Below are positions 31,237-39,932 of a stretch of DNA of 64,000 nucleotides, in pieces (within the stretch, counting starts at the first letter, position 1; each line of letters opens with the position of its first letter). The notes under the pieces were generated by a model. It saw nothing but the letters and a program-made list of their open reading frames with translations. It did no database searches and was not told the origin of the DNA. The position numbers and the translations under genes were made by a program. Origin of the DNA: Streptomyces cavernicola (GTDB lineage: Bacteria > Actinomycetota > Actinomycetes > Streptomycetales > Streptomycetaceae); assembly GCF_029968035.1 (NCBI RefSeq), contig NZ_JASCIQ010000023.1, positions 1 to 64,000 of the forward strand, read 5' to 3'.

Positions 31237-31388
31237 AGGGGGAAACGGAGTGCCGGTTCCTGCCCCGGCACGTCCGTGACGACGGCGCGCGGCCGACACT
31301 GCGCGCCGTCCCACCCCACCCCAACTGTGCGCAACAGGAACCCCGTTGAAGGGGCATTCGCAAAGAACACCGGCCCCGGAGGGCAACC

Positions 31389-32693
31389 ATGAATGAGCAA
31401 GCAGACATCGTCATCGTCGGAGCGGGCGTCGCGGGCCTGGTCGCGGCCCGCGAACTCGGCCGCCAGGGCCTGGAGACCGTGGTGCTGGAGTCGCGGGACC
31501 GGCTCGGCGGCCGCACCTGGACCGACCACCGGCTCGGCCGCGACCTGGAGATCGGCGGCACCTGGCTGCACTGGACGCAGCCGCATGCCTGGGCCGAGGT
31601 CAACCGCTACGGCCTGGAGGTGACCCGCGGCCCGCGCTCCGAGGAGACCTTCTGGCTCGCCGGGGACGAGGTCCGCCGCGGCACCCTCGACGACTTCATG
31701 AACCTCATCGACCCCGGCATGACCCGCCTCCTCGAAGAGACCATGACGTGGATCCCGCGCCCGGACGACCCGCTGCGCAACCCGGACCTCGCCAAGGCCG
31801 ATGCCTGGACGGTGCAGGAGAAGCTCGACGAGCTGGACCTGCCGGTCGAGGAGCGCAACGCCAACGAGGCGGCCTGGGTCGGCCACTTCAACGCCCCGCT
31901 CGACCAGTGCTCGTTCGTCAACGCCCTGCGCTGGACCGCCGCTTCGGCCGGCGCGTGGCACCTGATGCACGAGTCGTCGGCGATCTTCCGGCTCGCGGGC
32001 GGTACGAAGGGTTTGGTCGCGGCGATCGCGGCGGACGCGGAGGCCTCGGGGAACGCCGACATCCGCCTGAGCGCGCCGGTCCGCTCGATCACCCACGACG
32101 CCGACGGCGCCACCGTGACCTACGGCGACGGGCACACGGTCAACGCCCGCCGCGTGATCGTCACCCTCGGCCAGAACCTCCTCGACGGTCTGGACGTCAC
32201 CCCCGCCCTGCCCGAGGCGAAGCTCGCCCCGGCCCGCGAGAAGACCGCGTCGCAGGGAGCGAAGGCCTGGATCCGCGTGCGCGGCCCGATCAAGCCGTTC
32301 TTCGCCTACTCCTCGCAGCACCACCCGCTCTCCGTCGTACGCACCGAATTCATCGGCGAAGACGACGCGGTCCTGGTCGCCTTCGGCGCCGACGCCACCC
32401 GCATCGACGTCAACGACCGGGACGCGATCGCCGCCGCCCTGAAGGTGTGGCGCGACGACCTGGAGGTCCTGGAGGTCGGCGGCCACGACTGGATGGCCGA
32501 CGAGAACTCCCGCGAGACCTGGCTGATCCAGCGGCCCGGCCAGTTCACCGGCCACCACGCCGCACTCCAAGCCCCGTCCGGCGTACTGCACTTCGCGGGC
32601 GGCGACTACGCCAACATCTGGGCCGGGTTCATCGACGGGGCGGTGGAGAGCGCCACCCGCGTCGCCCGCCAGGTTCGCGAGAGCCTCGCCTGA
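31389..32693 (+). CDS. Flavin monoamine oxidase family protein
   Basis: This 434-residue FAD amine oxidase has the dinucleotide motif DIVIVGAGVAGLVAAREL at residues 5-22, the second FAD motif DRLGGRTWTD near 38-47, GGTWLHW near 57 and the C-terminal FAD loop LHFAGGDYANIWAGFIDGA near 400. It oxidises primary or secondary amines to imines with release of hydrogen peroxide. There is no signal peptide. It is preceded by GGAGGGC near its ATG. It probably acts on an amine intermediate or substrate of the neighbouring pathway. Confidence 0.9.
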   Translation: MNEQADIVIVGAGVAGLVAARELGRQGLETVVLESRDRLGGRTWTDHRLGRDLEIGGTWLHWTQPHAWAEVNRYGLEVTRGPRSEETFWLAGDEVRRGTLDDFMNLIDPGMTRLLEETMTWIPRPDDPLRNPDLAKADAWTVQEKLDELDLPVEERNANEAAWVGHFNAPLDQCSFVNALRWTAASAGAWHLMHESSAIFRLAGGTKGLVAAIAADAEASGNADIRLSAPVRSITHDADGATVTYGDGHTVNARRVIVTLGQNLLDGLDVTPALPEAKLAPAREKTASQGAKAWIRVRGPIKPFFAYSSQHHPLSVVRTEFIGEDDAVLVAFGADATRIDVNDRDAIAAALKVWRDDLEVLEVGGHDWMADENSRETWLIQRPGQFTGHHAALQAPSGVLHFAGGDYANIWAGFIDGAVESATRVARQVRESLA

Positions 32694-32787
32694 CGAGGGC
32701 CGACAGCCCCACCGGGCCGGGGAGTCACCAAGCCCGGCCACTCATCCGCCCGCGGTGCCCGAGGGACAGCCGCCGCGGGACTCACCG

Positions 32788-32822
32788 CCGGTCCTGCCGA
32801 GCCTTCCTCTCGGCAGGACCGG
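32788..32822 (+). terminator. Terminator after the amine oxidase
   Basis: CCGGTCCTGCCGAG and its complement form a 14-bp perfect stem with a 7-nt loop, 95 nt beyond the amine oxidase stop and just before the next small gene. Confidence 0.75.
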
Positions 32823-32851
32823 TGTCGCGTACGAGGAAAGGAAGGTGTGCC

Positions 32852-33136
32852 ATGGAGAGCACAGCCGTGGCACCCGGCAGGGCCGTCCGCCCGCGCACGC
32901 TGGGGAGCGCCGCACCGGCACGCGACGAACAGGCCCCCACCCGCTCGTACGACGGCTCGCGGAACGCACCGCCGGCGTGGGCCCTGCGCAGGGTCGCCTC
33001 CGCGCTGTCGGCCTCCGGCCGGACCACCGGAACCCAAGTGCGCGCCGACGCGGCCGAGTTGGCCCAGCGCACAGGCCTCAGCAAGAGCCTGACCCGCCGC
33101 TGCCTGCAGTGGCTCCGGGAGCGCCCTGTGCGCTGA
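32852..33136 (+). CDS. Small hypothetical protein with possible helix-turn-helix
   Basis: This 94-residue protein begins at ATG 32852 with GGAAGG 8 nt upstream. The first 40 residues are charged and likely disordered. The C-terminal part, AELAQRTGLSKSLTRRCLQW, looks like a helix-turn-helix or winged-helix recognition segment, followed by an abrupt end (LRERPVR). No family is recognised. It may be a small DNA-binding protein or a truncated regulator. Confidence 0.5.
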   Translation: MESTAVAPGRAVRPRTLGSAAPARDEQAPTRSYDGSRNAPPAWALRRVASALSASGRTTGTQVRADAAELAQRTGLSKSLTRRCLQWLRERPVR

Positions 33137-33161
33137 TTGCCCGGAGCCGGACTTCAGCCGC

Positions 33162-34004
33162 TCAGAGGCCCATGTCCTTGAGCCAGCGGCCCGTCGTACG
33201 CGGTGTGACGCCGAGGAGTTCCTGGGCGGAGCTCTCCGGGACGATCGAGCGGTGGGGGAGTGCGCTCATGGCCTGGTAGAGACCCGCGACATCGGCGGCC
33301 GGACCCTCGCCGATCACCGGCGCGACCGAGGCCCGCATCTCCTCGGGCGTGATCGGCTCGAACACGACCTCCTTGCCGAAGTGCGCACCGAACGCCGAGG
33401 CCAACTCCGGCCCGATGAGCGCCGGGTACTGCCCCACGGACACCTCACCAGACACGTCGCCGCGCTCGAACAGGGCGAGTGCGACGTCGGCGATGTCCAG
33501 GTGCGACGCCCAGGAGACGGGGAAGTCCGCGCGGATCGGGTACGGCAGCGCGCCCCGCTCGCGGACCGTGTCCATCACGTACGGCATGAGCAGGTTCTCC
33601 AGGTACAGCGTGGGCGCGATCACCACGTACGACACTCCGCTCTCCGCCAGGCCCGCGGCCAACTCGGCCGCCGCGCCGCCGGCCTCCGGGGCCGTCGGCG
33701 CGCCGCTCGTGGAGAACACGACGCGGGCCGGGCGGGCGGCGCGGACGGCGGCGACGATGTTGCGCGCGTAGGCCAGGCGGTCCTCCTCGGCGACCACCGG
33801 CAGATGGACGAAGACGCCGTCGGCGCCCCGGTACGCGTCGGTCAGCGCCTTGACCGAGTCGTAGCCGGCGGCCAGCACACGTGCGCCTTCCACGACGGTG
33901 TCCGGCTTGCGGGTCAGGGCGGTCACGGACTTGCCCGCGGCGACGAGAGCAGCGACGACGGGGGCACCTTGGGCGCCGGTGGCGCCATGGATCACGTAGG
34001 TCAT
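33162..34004 (-). CDS. NmrA-like NAD(P)-binding protein (quinone-reductase-like)
   Basis: This 280-residue atypical SDR has GATGAQGAPVV at residues 7-17 in place of the normal cofactor motif, VVFSTSGAPTAPEAGG near 95, and APTLYLENLLMPYV near 130. It fits the NmrA/QOR2 group of NAD(P)H-binding redox sensors. No catalytic Tyr-x-x-x-Lys is present, as usual for that group. It is divergent from an HxlR regulator with an inverted repeat between them; such pairs typically respond to electrophiles (family knowledge). Confidence 0.85.
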   Translation of the reverse strand: MTYVIHGATGAQGAPVVAALVAAGKSVTALTRKPDTVVEGARVLAAGYDSVKALTDAYRGADGVFVHLPVVAEEDRLAYARNIVAAVRAARPARVVFSTSGAPTAPEAGGAAAELAAGLAESGVSYVVIAPTLYLENLLMPYVMDTVRERGALPYPIRADFPVSWASHLDIADVALALFERGDVSGEVSVGQYPALIGPELASAFGAHFGKEVVFEPITPEEMRASVAPVIGEGPAADVAGLYQAMSALPHRSIVPESSAQELLGVTPRTTGRWLKDMGL

Positions 34005-34010
34005 GGAGCC

Positions 34011-34051
34011 ATTAGTGCATGCGATGCACCAGTTACATCAACTGCACTAAT
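34011..34051. promoter_or_regulatory. HxlR-type operator in the divergent gap
   Basis: ATTAGTGCA (34011-34019) and TGCACTAAT (34043-34051) are perfect 9-bp inverted arms. Inner GTGCATGCGATGCAC sequence adds a second partial palindrome. The element begins 7 nt before the NmrA-like start and ends 19 nt before the regulator start, so it should repress both. Confidence 0.75.
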
Positions 34052-34069
34052 GGAGTTATCGTCAAGAAC

Positions 34070-34405
34070 ATGACCGAACCCTGTCTGCCCGAGTGCGGAG
34101 TCGCCCGCTTCCTCACGCTGCTCAACGGTCCGTGGGCCACGCTGATCGTGCGCGAGCTGCTGCACGGCCCGCACCGCTTCACCGAGCTCCGCGAGGCGCT
34201 GCCCGGCATCAGCCCGCACACCCTGACCAGCCGCCTCCGCCAGTTCGAGCGCCACGGAATCGTCACGCGCACGACGTACGCGGAGATCCCGCCCCGCGTC
34301 GAGTACGCCCTCACGCCGCTCGGCGAGGGCCTGCGCGAGGTGCTTGAGGCCATGGGCGACTGGGCGATGGGCGTCCCGGACCCGGGAGTTGAGGCGGCTG
34401 TCTGA
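34070..34405 (+). CDS. HxlR-family transcriptional regulator
   Basis: This 111-residue winged-helix regulator has the family-typical N-terminal cysteine (TEPCLPECGVARFLTLLNGPW), followed by IVRELLHGPHRFTELREALPGISPHTLTSRLRQFERHGIV. The cysteine near residue 5 or 9 can act as a redox or electrophile sensor in relatives. The ATG at 34070 was chosen over an upstream in-frame ATG because the operator would otherwise be inside the gene. Confidence 0.88.
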   Translation: MTEPCLPECGVARFLTLLNGPWATLIVRELLHGPHRFTELREALPGISPHTLTSRLRQFERHGIVTRTTYAEIPPRVEYALTPLGEGLREVLEAMGDWAMGVPDPGVEAAV

Positions 34406-34447
34406 TGGAGGTGGACGTGGGTAGAGCGATTGTTCTACCTTGTGCGC

Positions 34448-34999
34448 GTGGCCGACAGGAAGCAGCGGATCGCGGGTGATCTGGAGCGGAGTTTCGCCGA
34501 GCAAGGATTCGCCGAGCAGGGCGTCGGGGCCCTGCGCGCCGACGCCGATGTCTCGCTGAGGACGCTCTACAAGTACTTCCCCAGTCGCGAGTCGATGATC
34601 GTCGGCGCGCTTGAGCATCGGGACCGGGCCTACTTCGAGTGGCTCGCCGGCGGTCCGGCGGACGGCGTGGAGCATGTGCTGTACCCCCTAGTTCGGCTGG
34701 GGGACTGGCTGGCCGAGGTGGCCAACACGGGCTGCCTCTTCCTGAATGCGCTGGCCGAATATCCGAACAGCGAGGCCATCGCCGCGACGGTCACTGCGCA
34801 CAAGGAGCGGCTTGCCGAGGAATTCCGGCGGCGTTTGCAGGAGATTGCGCCGGACCGTGACACCGGACACTTGGCCGAAACGCTCTTCCTGCTGCACGAG
34901 GGCATGACGCAGGCGGCTCGCCTGCAGGGACGGGAGAAGGCCACGAAGGCGGCCTTGCGCGCTGCTCGTGCCGCGCTGTCCGCCGAAGGCATCCTCTAG
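34448..34999 (+). CDS. TetR-family regulator
   Basis: This 183-residue TetR-like protein has an HTH segment GVGALRADADVSLRTLYKYFPSRESMI near residues 28-55 and an alpha-helical ligand domain. FAEQG is repeated in tandem (residues 16-25), shortening the normal helix 1-2 spacing slightly. The GTG at 34448 is chosen; GTG 34442 and TTG 34430 are also in frame. It lies 42 nt before the M24 gene in the same direction, so it may regulate that gene. Confidence 0.8.
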   Translation: MADRKQRIAGDLERSFAEQGFAEQGVGALRADADVSLRTLYKYFPSRESMIVGALEHRDRAYFEWLAGGPADGVEHVLYPLVRLGDWLAEVANTGCLFLNALAEYPNSEAIAATVTAHKERLAEEFRRRLQEIAPDRDTGHLAETLFLLHEGMTQAARLQGREKATKAALRAARAALSAEGIL

Positions 35000-35041
35000 G
35001 CCAGCTCGGTGGGGAAATCGTTTTCAGAAAGGGCAATTGCT

Positions 35042-36322
35042 GTGTCAGCGTTCCGCAACGCCTCTGGCGACCACGTTGCTCCGCCTGTCTTCAAGGACGA
35101 ACGCAAACGCACTTTCCTCAACCCTGAAGGCGCGGACAAGCCGCTGCAGAGCCCGCTGACTTCAGACGTACTTGAGGGGGCACGCAGCTACCGACTGGCG
35201 CGAATCCGCGAGCAGTTGGAACAGCATGACTGCGCGGCGATTCTGCTCTACGACCCGGTCAACATCCGTTACGCGTTGGACTCGGTCAACATGAGCATCT
35301 GGACGATGCACAACGCCGCTCGCTACGCACTGATCTTCGCCGACGGCCCCGCGGTTCTCTTCGAGTTCCACGGCGCAGAGCACGTCAACGACGGCCTTTC
35401 CCTTGTCGACGAGATCCGCGCAGCGCGTACGTGGCTGTACTTGGTCGCCGGCGAACATCTCGAAGACCGCGTCGGAACGTGGGCCGATGAGATCGCGGAC
35501 CTGATCGCCGAACGGGGACGCAACCGTCGGCTGGCTGTCGACAAGCTCGAGCACCTCGGGGTCGCTGCTTTGGAGAAGCGCGGCATCGAGATCGTTGAGG
35601 GCCAGGAACTGACCGAGCACGCCCGCTGCATCAAGAGTGCTGACGAGATCGAGTTGATGCGCTGGACGATCCGGGTCTGCGAAGCGGGGATGGCGCGCAT
35701 GTACGAAGTCTCCGAACCGGGCAGAACCGAGCGGGAGATCTGGGCGGAACTCCACTTCGAGAACGCCCGCTCCGGCGGGGAATGGCTGGAGACGAAGCTC
35801 CTAACGGCTGGTACTCGTACGAACCCCTGGTATCGGGAGTGCTCCGACGCGCGCGTTGAGCTGGGAGACATGATCTCGTTCGACACCGACATGATCGGGC
35901 CGTACGGGTACTGCGCTGACCTCTCCCGGTCCTGGACCTGCGGTCATGTTGAAATGACGGCCAAGCAGCGTGAGTTGTACGCAGTGGCTCGGGAACAGAT
36001 CGAACACAACACCGCGTTGCTTCGCCCCGGATTGAGCTTCGAGGAGTTCAACGAGCTCTCCTGGCGAATTCCCGAAAAGTACCTGCCGTACCGGTACTCG
36101 GTCGCGGCGCACGGCACCGGAATGGCCGACGAATGGCCCTGGGTGCATCTCCACCCCGACTTCGAGCACAACCACGGCGGAGCGTTCCAGGAAAACATGG
36201 TCGTCAATGTGGAGAGTCTGATCGCCGAAGCGGGGTCGGAGAGCATCAAACTCGAAACCCAAGTCCTCATCACGGCCACCGGGCCCGAGCGCCTCGACCG
36301 ATTTCCCTGGGAAGAGGTCTGA
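35042..36322 (+). CDS. M24-fold protein, candidate DddP-type DMSP lyase
   Basis: This 426-residue protein has an N-terminal creatinase-like domain and a C-terminal pita-bread metal domain. Metal ligands are seen in ISFDTDMIGPYGYCADLSR (Asp281, Asp283, Asp293), AAHGTG (His357), VNVESLI (Glu391) and KLETQVL (Glu405). The D-x-D-x9-D pattern differs from ordinary M24 peptidases (D-x10-D) and matches the spacing I recall for DMSP lyase DddP (295, 297, 307, 371). It may instead be an Xaa-Pro dipeptidase or another C-N or C-S hydrolase. The GTG at 35042 has AAAGGG 8 nt upstream. Confidence 0.7.
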   Translation: MSAFRNASGDHVAPPVFKDERKRTFLNPEGADKPLQSPLTSDVLEGARSYRLARIREQLEQHDCAAILLYDPVNIRYALDSVNMSIWTMHNAARYALIFADGPAVLFEFHGAEHVNDGLSLVDEIRAARTWLYLVAGEHLEDRVGTWADEIADLIAERGRNRRLAVDKLEHLGVAALEKRGIEIVEGQELTEHARCIKSADEIELMRWTIRVCEAGMARMYEVSEPGRTEREIWAELHFENARSGGEWLETKLLTAGTRTNPWYRECSDARVELGDMISFDTDMIGPYGYCADLSRSWTCGHVEMTAKQRELYAVAREQIEHNTALLRPGLSFEEFNELSWRIPEKYLPYRYSVAAHGTGMADEWPWVHLHPDFEHNHGGAFQENMVVNVESLIAEAGSESIKLETQVLITATGPERLDRFPWEEV

Positions 36323-36326
36323 CCGC

Positions 36327-37070
36327 ATGCCTAAGGAGAACCCCTTGATCATGCCTGCCGATCTGCAGGACCAGGCGCGCGAACTGGACAAGGCCACACA
36401 GCAGTTGCTTGAAACGGCGGAGCGACTTCACCCGGGCGGGACGGAGGAGGACTCCCTCCTCCCAGGGTGGTCCCGCGGCCATGTGCTGACCCACCTCGCG
36501 CGGAACGCCGATGGGATGCGCAACCTCCTGACCTGGGCGCGCACCGGACGCCCCACGCCGATGTACGCCAGCGCACGGCATCGCGCCGAGGACATCGAGG
36601 CGGGAGCCGGCAGGCCGCCGGGCGTAGTCCTCGCCGACCTTCGGGAGTCCGCCGGGCTGCTGGCCTCGGACATCGACGCAATGCCGCACGCCGCGTGGAG
36701 TCAGGAGGTCCGGTTCCTGGACGGAGAGGCCTTCCCCGCTGAGCGGCTCCTGTGGGTTCGGCTCAAGGAAGTCGAGATCCACCACCTTGACCTCGCCGCT
36801 GGGCGAACCCCCGACGACTGGCCCACGGAGTTCGCTCAGCGGGCCCTCACCGAAACCGTCGGCTCGTTCAGCGGACGCGAAGACGGTTGGGCGGTCCACC
36901 TGTTCGACGTGGACACCGGGGCGCACCATCTCGTCGGGCATCCGACGATGGCCACTCCCCGTATTCACGGCACTGCTGGGCACCTGCTGGTCTGGCTCAT
37001 CGGCCGTGGCGCGGTCGCCGACGTAAGCACCGACAGCGGACTCCTGCCCACACCACCCGCGTGGTCCTGA
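36327..37070 (+). CDS. Maleylpyruvate isomerase family (DinB-like, mycothiol-type)
   Basis: This 247-residue protein has a four-helix DinB-type N-domain with metal-binding histidines: GWSRGHVLTHLARNADGMRNLL near residue 47 and EVEIHHLDLAAG near 150. A C-terminal MDMPI domain ends in GHLLVWLIGRG. Relatives isomerise maleylpyruvate or transfer groups using mycothiol. It starts 4 nt after the M24 gene stop, so the two are co-translated and may be functionally linked. Its substrate is unknown. Confidence 0.82.
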   Translation: MPKENPLIMPADLQDQARELDKATQQLLETAERLHPGGTEEDSLLPGWSRGHVLTHLARNADGMRNLLTWARTGRPTPMYASARHRAEDIEAGAGRPPGVVLADLRESAGLLASDIDAMPHAAWSQEVRFLDGEAFPAERLLWVRLKEVEIHHLDLAAGRTPDDWPTEFAQRALTETVGSFSGREDGWAVHLFDVDTGAHHLVGHPTMATPRIHGTAGHLLVWLIGRGAVADVSTDSGLLPTPPAWS

Positions 37071-37095
37071 CCCATCCCAGCTCCCGCAACGCCGA

Positions 37096-37137
37096 ACCGG
37101 CAGTCCCCGAAGCCCTGTTGCTTCGGGGACTGCCGGT
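37096..37137. terminator. Bidirectional terminator
   Basis: ACCGGCAGTCCCCGAAG and its exact complement give a 17-bp stem with an 8-nt loop between the convergent isomerase-like gene (stop 37070) and the enolase-superfamily gene (stop 37176). Confidence 0.87.
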
Positions 37138-37175
37138 CATGTTCCGAGCCGGGGGCGTCAGCCCAGCTCAGCCCG

Positions 37176-38300
37176 TCACAGCGCCCACGTCGAGATCGGT
37201 GCGCCGAGGACCTTCTCGTCGACCGTGATGCCCAGGCCCGGTGCGGCAGGCGGTCGTACGAGGCCGTCCTTGCCCACCGCGTCGAACTCGGCGGTCTTCA
37301 GCGTCACCATGTCCGCGCAGTTGAGGACCGAGCGCAGCATCCGGGGCGGGACAGTGGCGCCGAGGTGGACGATGCCGGCGAAGGCGATTTCGGAGCCGAC
37401 CGTGTCTTGGACGGATACGGTCAGGCCGTTGGCGCGAGCGATGTCGCGGTGGCGGCGTCCGCGGGTGAGACCGCCCGCCTTGGAGATCTTCAGGCCGATG
37501 CCGTCGGCCACGTCACCCGCGGCCGCGAACGCGATGTCCGCGTCCTCCACGCCCAGTTCGTCGATGATGATCGGGTACGGGCAGCGCTTCCGCAGAGACA
37601 TGGTCTCCCGCCAGGTCGCGCAGGGAGCTTCGAGGGTGAAGTCGAGCCCCGAGGGCAGGAGTTGGAGCATCCGCAGCACGGACTCGGGCAGCAGCCCGTT
37701 GTTCACGTCGACGAGGAAGAACTCGCCAGGGCGGAAGTCCGCCAGGCTGGCGGCGATGCGCTCCGCGTCGAGGGACGGGCCGCCCTCCTCCTCCGAAGCA
37801 CCGATCTTGATGGAGTGGGAGCGGTAGCCGCGGGCCCGGTGGTCGGCGATTCGCGCCCGCATCTCCTCCGGGTCGCCGGCGTGGATGGACGACATCTGCG
37901 CCATGCCGACGCCGGTCGAGCCGCCGAGCAGTTCCGCCACAGGCAGGCCGACCGACTTGCCGAACGCGTCCCAGCAGGCAACGTCAATGGCGGTCTTGGC
38001 GTGGTTGTGCCCGGTGAGGGCCTCGTCCATGGCGTCGTTGATCCGGTCGCACTGGCGCGGGTCGCGGCCGAGCAGGTGCGGGGCGATCTCCTCGATGCCG
38101 GCCCGTACGCCGCGTGCGTGCGAGGCGATCCAGGTGGAGCCGAAGGGGGTGGACTCGCCCCAGCCCTGCGTGCCGTCGTCGCAGGTGACACGGACGATGG
38201 AGGCGTCGAAGGAGGTGTACGTACGGCCGCCGGAGAGCAGGTAGGTGCCGCCGGAGTACGGGAGTTCGGCCTGGAAGAGCTCGATCTGGGTGATCTTCAT
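37176..38300 (-). CDS. Second enolase-superfamily enzyme (MR/MLE, epimerase or dehydratase)
   Basis: This 374-residue protein has a capping domain with GWGESTPFGSTWIASH near residue 47 and a barrel with catalytic lysines in SHSIKIGASEEEGG near 163 and GLKISKAGG near 268. Metal ligands lie in VDVNNG, LEAPC and IDELG. The two-lysine layout resembles amino-acid epimerases and cis-3-hydroxyproline dehydratase, and a hydroxyproline-type substrate is plausible. It forms a leftward operon with a zinc-type alcohol dehydrogenase (14-nt gap), divergent from a GntR regulator. Confidence 0.82.
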   Translation of the reverse strand: MKITQIELFQAELPYSGGTYLLSGGRTYTSFDASIVRVTCDDGTQGWGESTPFGSTWIASHARGVRAGIEEIAPHLLGRDPRQCDRINDAMDEALTGHNHAKTAIDVACWDAFGKSVGLPVAELLGGSTGVGMAQMSSIHAGDPEEMRARIADHRARGYRSHSIKIGASEEEGGPSLDAERIAASLADFRPGEFFLVDVNNGLLPESVLRMLQLLPSGLDFTLEAPCATWRETMSLRKRCPYPIIIDELGVEDADIAFAAAGDVADGIGLKISKAGGLTRGRRHRDIARANGLTVSVQDTVGSEIAFAGIVHLGATVPPRMLRSVLNCADMVTLKTAEFDAVGKDGLVRPPAAPGLGITVDEKVLGAPISTWAL

Positions 38301-38314
38301 CGCGTGGGACTCCG

Positions 38315-39418
38315 TCAGTCGCGGTTGGAGGTGGTCGGCGGAACGAGGACGAGCTTTCCGGTGTGCTTCTTGCTCAGGAATTCCTCCTGCGCGGAGGCGA
38401 TGTCCGCCAGCGGGAAGGTCGCGGAGACGACGGGGCGGATCTCGTTGCGCTCGACGTAGGAGACGAGGTTCTCGAAGACCGCGTCGGGCTGGAACGTGCA
38501 GCCGAACAGGGTGAGGTCCTTCAAATACACCGTGCGCAGGTCGATCTCGCTGATCGGCCCGCCGATGGCCCCGGCGATCGCGTACCGGCCGCCGGTGCGC
38601 AGCACGTCAAGGAGCGAGGGCCACTGCGGCCCGGCCACCAGGTCCACGACCACATCGACGGAGCCCGCGCCCAGCTCGGCGACGAGGTCCGCGTCGCGGT
38701 CGAGCGTCCGGTCCGCGCCCTGGGCCAGTACGTCGGCGGCCTTGGCGGCCGAGCAGACGGCGGTCACGGTGGCCCCGCGCCGCTTGGCGAGCTGGACTGC
38801 GGCGAGTCCCACACCGCCCGATGCACCGGTGATCAGCACATGTTCTGCGCCTACTTCGGCCCGGTGCAGCATGTTCTCGGCCGTGGAGTACGCGCACGGC
38901 ACGGCCGCCAACTCCTCGTCGGACCAGTCGCTTTGCACCGCGTAGGTGTCTGCGGCCGGGGCGGTCGCGTACTGGGCGAAGCCGCCGTCGCACTCGCTGC
39001 CGTACGTCCAGCAGGCGTACGGGGCGAAGTCGACGGGGGCGCGGAGCATCGTCCGTACGAGGACGCGCTGGCCGATCCTGCCGGGGGACACCCCCTCGCC
39101 GACGGCCACGACCCGGCCGCAGACATCGGCGCCCTGGATGCGCGGGAACGTGAGGGTGGTGCCGGACCAGGTGGCCTGGTCGCCGTCCGCGACCTCTCCG
39201 AAGCCCTCGGCACCGCCGGACTCGGTCTCGGACGTCACCTTCTTCGAGTACCAGCCGATGCGGGTGTTGATGTCGGTGTTGTTGATGCCGGCGGCGCCCA
39301 CCTCGATGAGCACCTCGCCGGGCTTGGGCGAGGGGACGGGGACGTCGGTGCGGTACTCCAGCTTGTCGATACCGCCGTGGCCCGTCAGGAGCACGGCGGA
39401 CATGGTCTCGGGCAGCAA
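38315..39418 (-). CDS. MDR-family zinc-type dehydrogenase/quinone reductase
   Basis: This 367-residue medium-chain dehydrogenase has a GroES-like N-domain (PGEVLIEVGAAGINNTDINTR near residue 34, QGADVCGRVVAVGEGV near 95) and a Rossmann domain (VLITGASGGVGLAAVQLAK near 193). Of the usual zinc-site residues only some remain, as in quinone oxidoreductase-like members. It precedes the enolase-superfamily gene and is probably its pathway partner. Its promoter should lie in the 514-bp gap with the GntR palindrome. Confidence 0.85.
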   Translation of the reverse strand: MLPETMSAVLLTGHGGIDKLEYRTDVPVPSPKPGEVLIEVGAAGINNTDINTRIGWYSKKVTSETESGGAEGFGEVADGDQATWSGTTLTFPRIQGADVCGRVVAVGEGVSPGRIGQRVLVRTMLRAPVDFAPYACWTYGSECDGGFAQYATAPAADTYAVQSDWSDEELAAVPCAYSTAENMLHRAEVGAEHVLITGASGGVGLAAVQLAKRRGATVTAVCSAAKAADVLAQGADRTLDRDADLVAELGAGSVDVVVDLVAGPQWPSLLDVLRTGGRYAIAGAIGGPISEIDLRTVYLKDLTLFGCTFQPDAVFENLVSYVERNEIRPVVSATFPLADIASAQEEFLSKKHTGKLVLVPPTTSNRD

Positions 39419-39895
39419 GTCAGGTTCCTTTGCTCGGAGTTGAGAGTGCGCCTCGCTTGGGGTACGACGACACGGCGACGCGGCAGCGTACGAGCGCGGG
39501 GGCGCGGCGAGAGGGAAAGGGACCGCGCGTGGGTGTGTCGCAGACGCGCCGCCCCGTTAGCCGGGGAACGGCGACCCGTACGCAGTCGGAACGGGTGAAC
39601 TGCACGTACTCCGCGTCAAGTTGAGGAGAGGCACGGCAGCTCAGGCGCTGAGTGGCTACGTGTTCAGACGTGCGCTCGGGTGCTGGGCCGGCGGATCAGG
39701 GCCTGCTCAGCGGCGGCACGTGCGGTCGAGGAGGGAGACCGGGGGTCGGTGCGGCGGCGTCGGCTCGGCGCGCGCGGTCAGTTCCTCGGCGGCGACGTTG
39801 AGAGGCAGCACGACCCCCGCGTCCCCGGGGACTTCGAGGCCGCACCGCAGCCCGTCGTCCACGGGCGCGAGACCGTACGATGTCATCGCCGCTCC

Positions 39896-39907
39896 ATTAT
39901 CGATAAT
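39896..39907. promoter_or_regulatory. GntR operator palindrome in a 514-bp gap
   Basis: ATTATCGATAAT is a perfect 12-bp palindrome, 25 bp before the GntR start. The whole gap 39419-39932 separates two divergent units; upstream of the palindrome it shows no gene I can support, only open frames in several phases without ribosome sites. FCD-type GntR proteins bind short AT-rich palindromes like this. Confidence 0.65.
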
Positions 39908-39932
39908 CTCCATGAGGGCAAGGAGGCGGATC

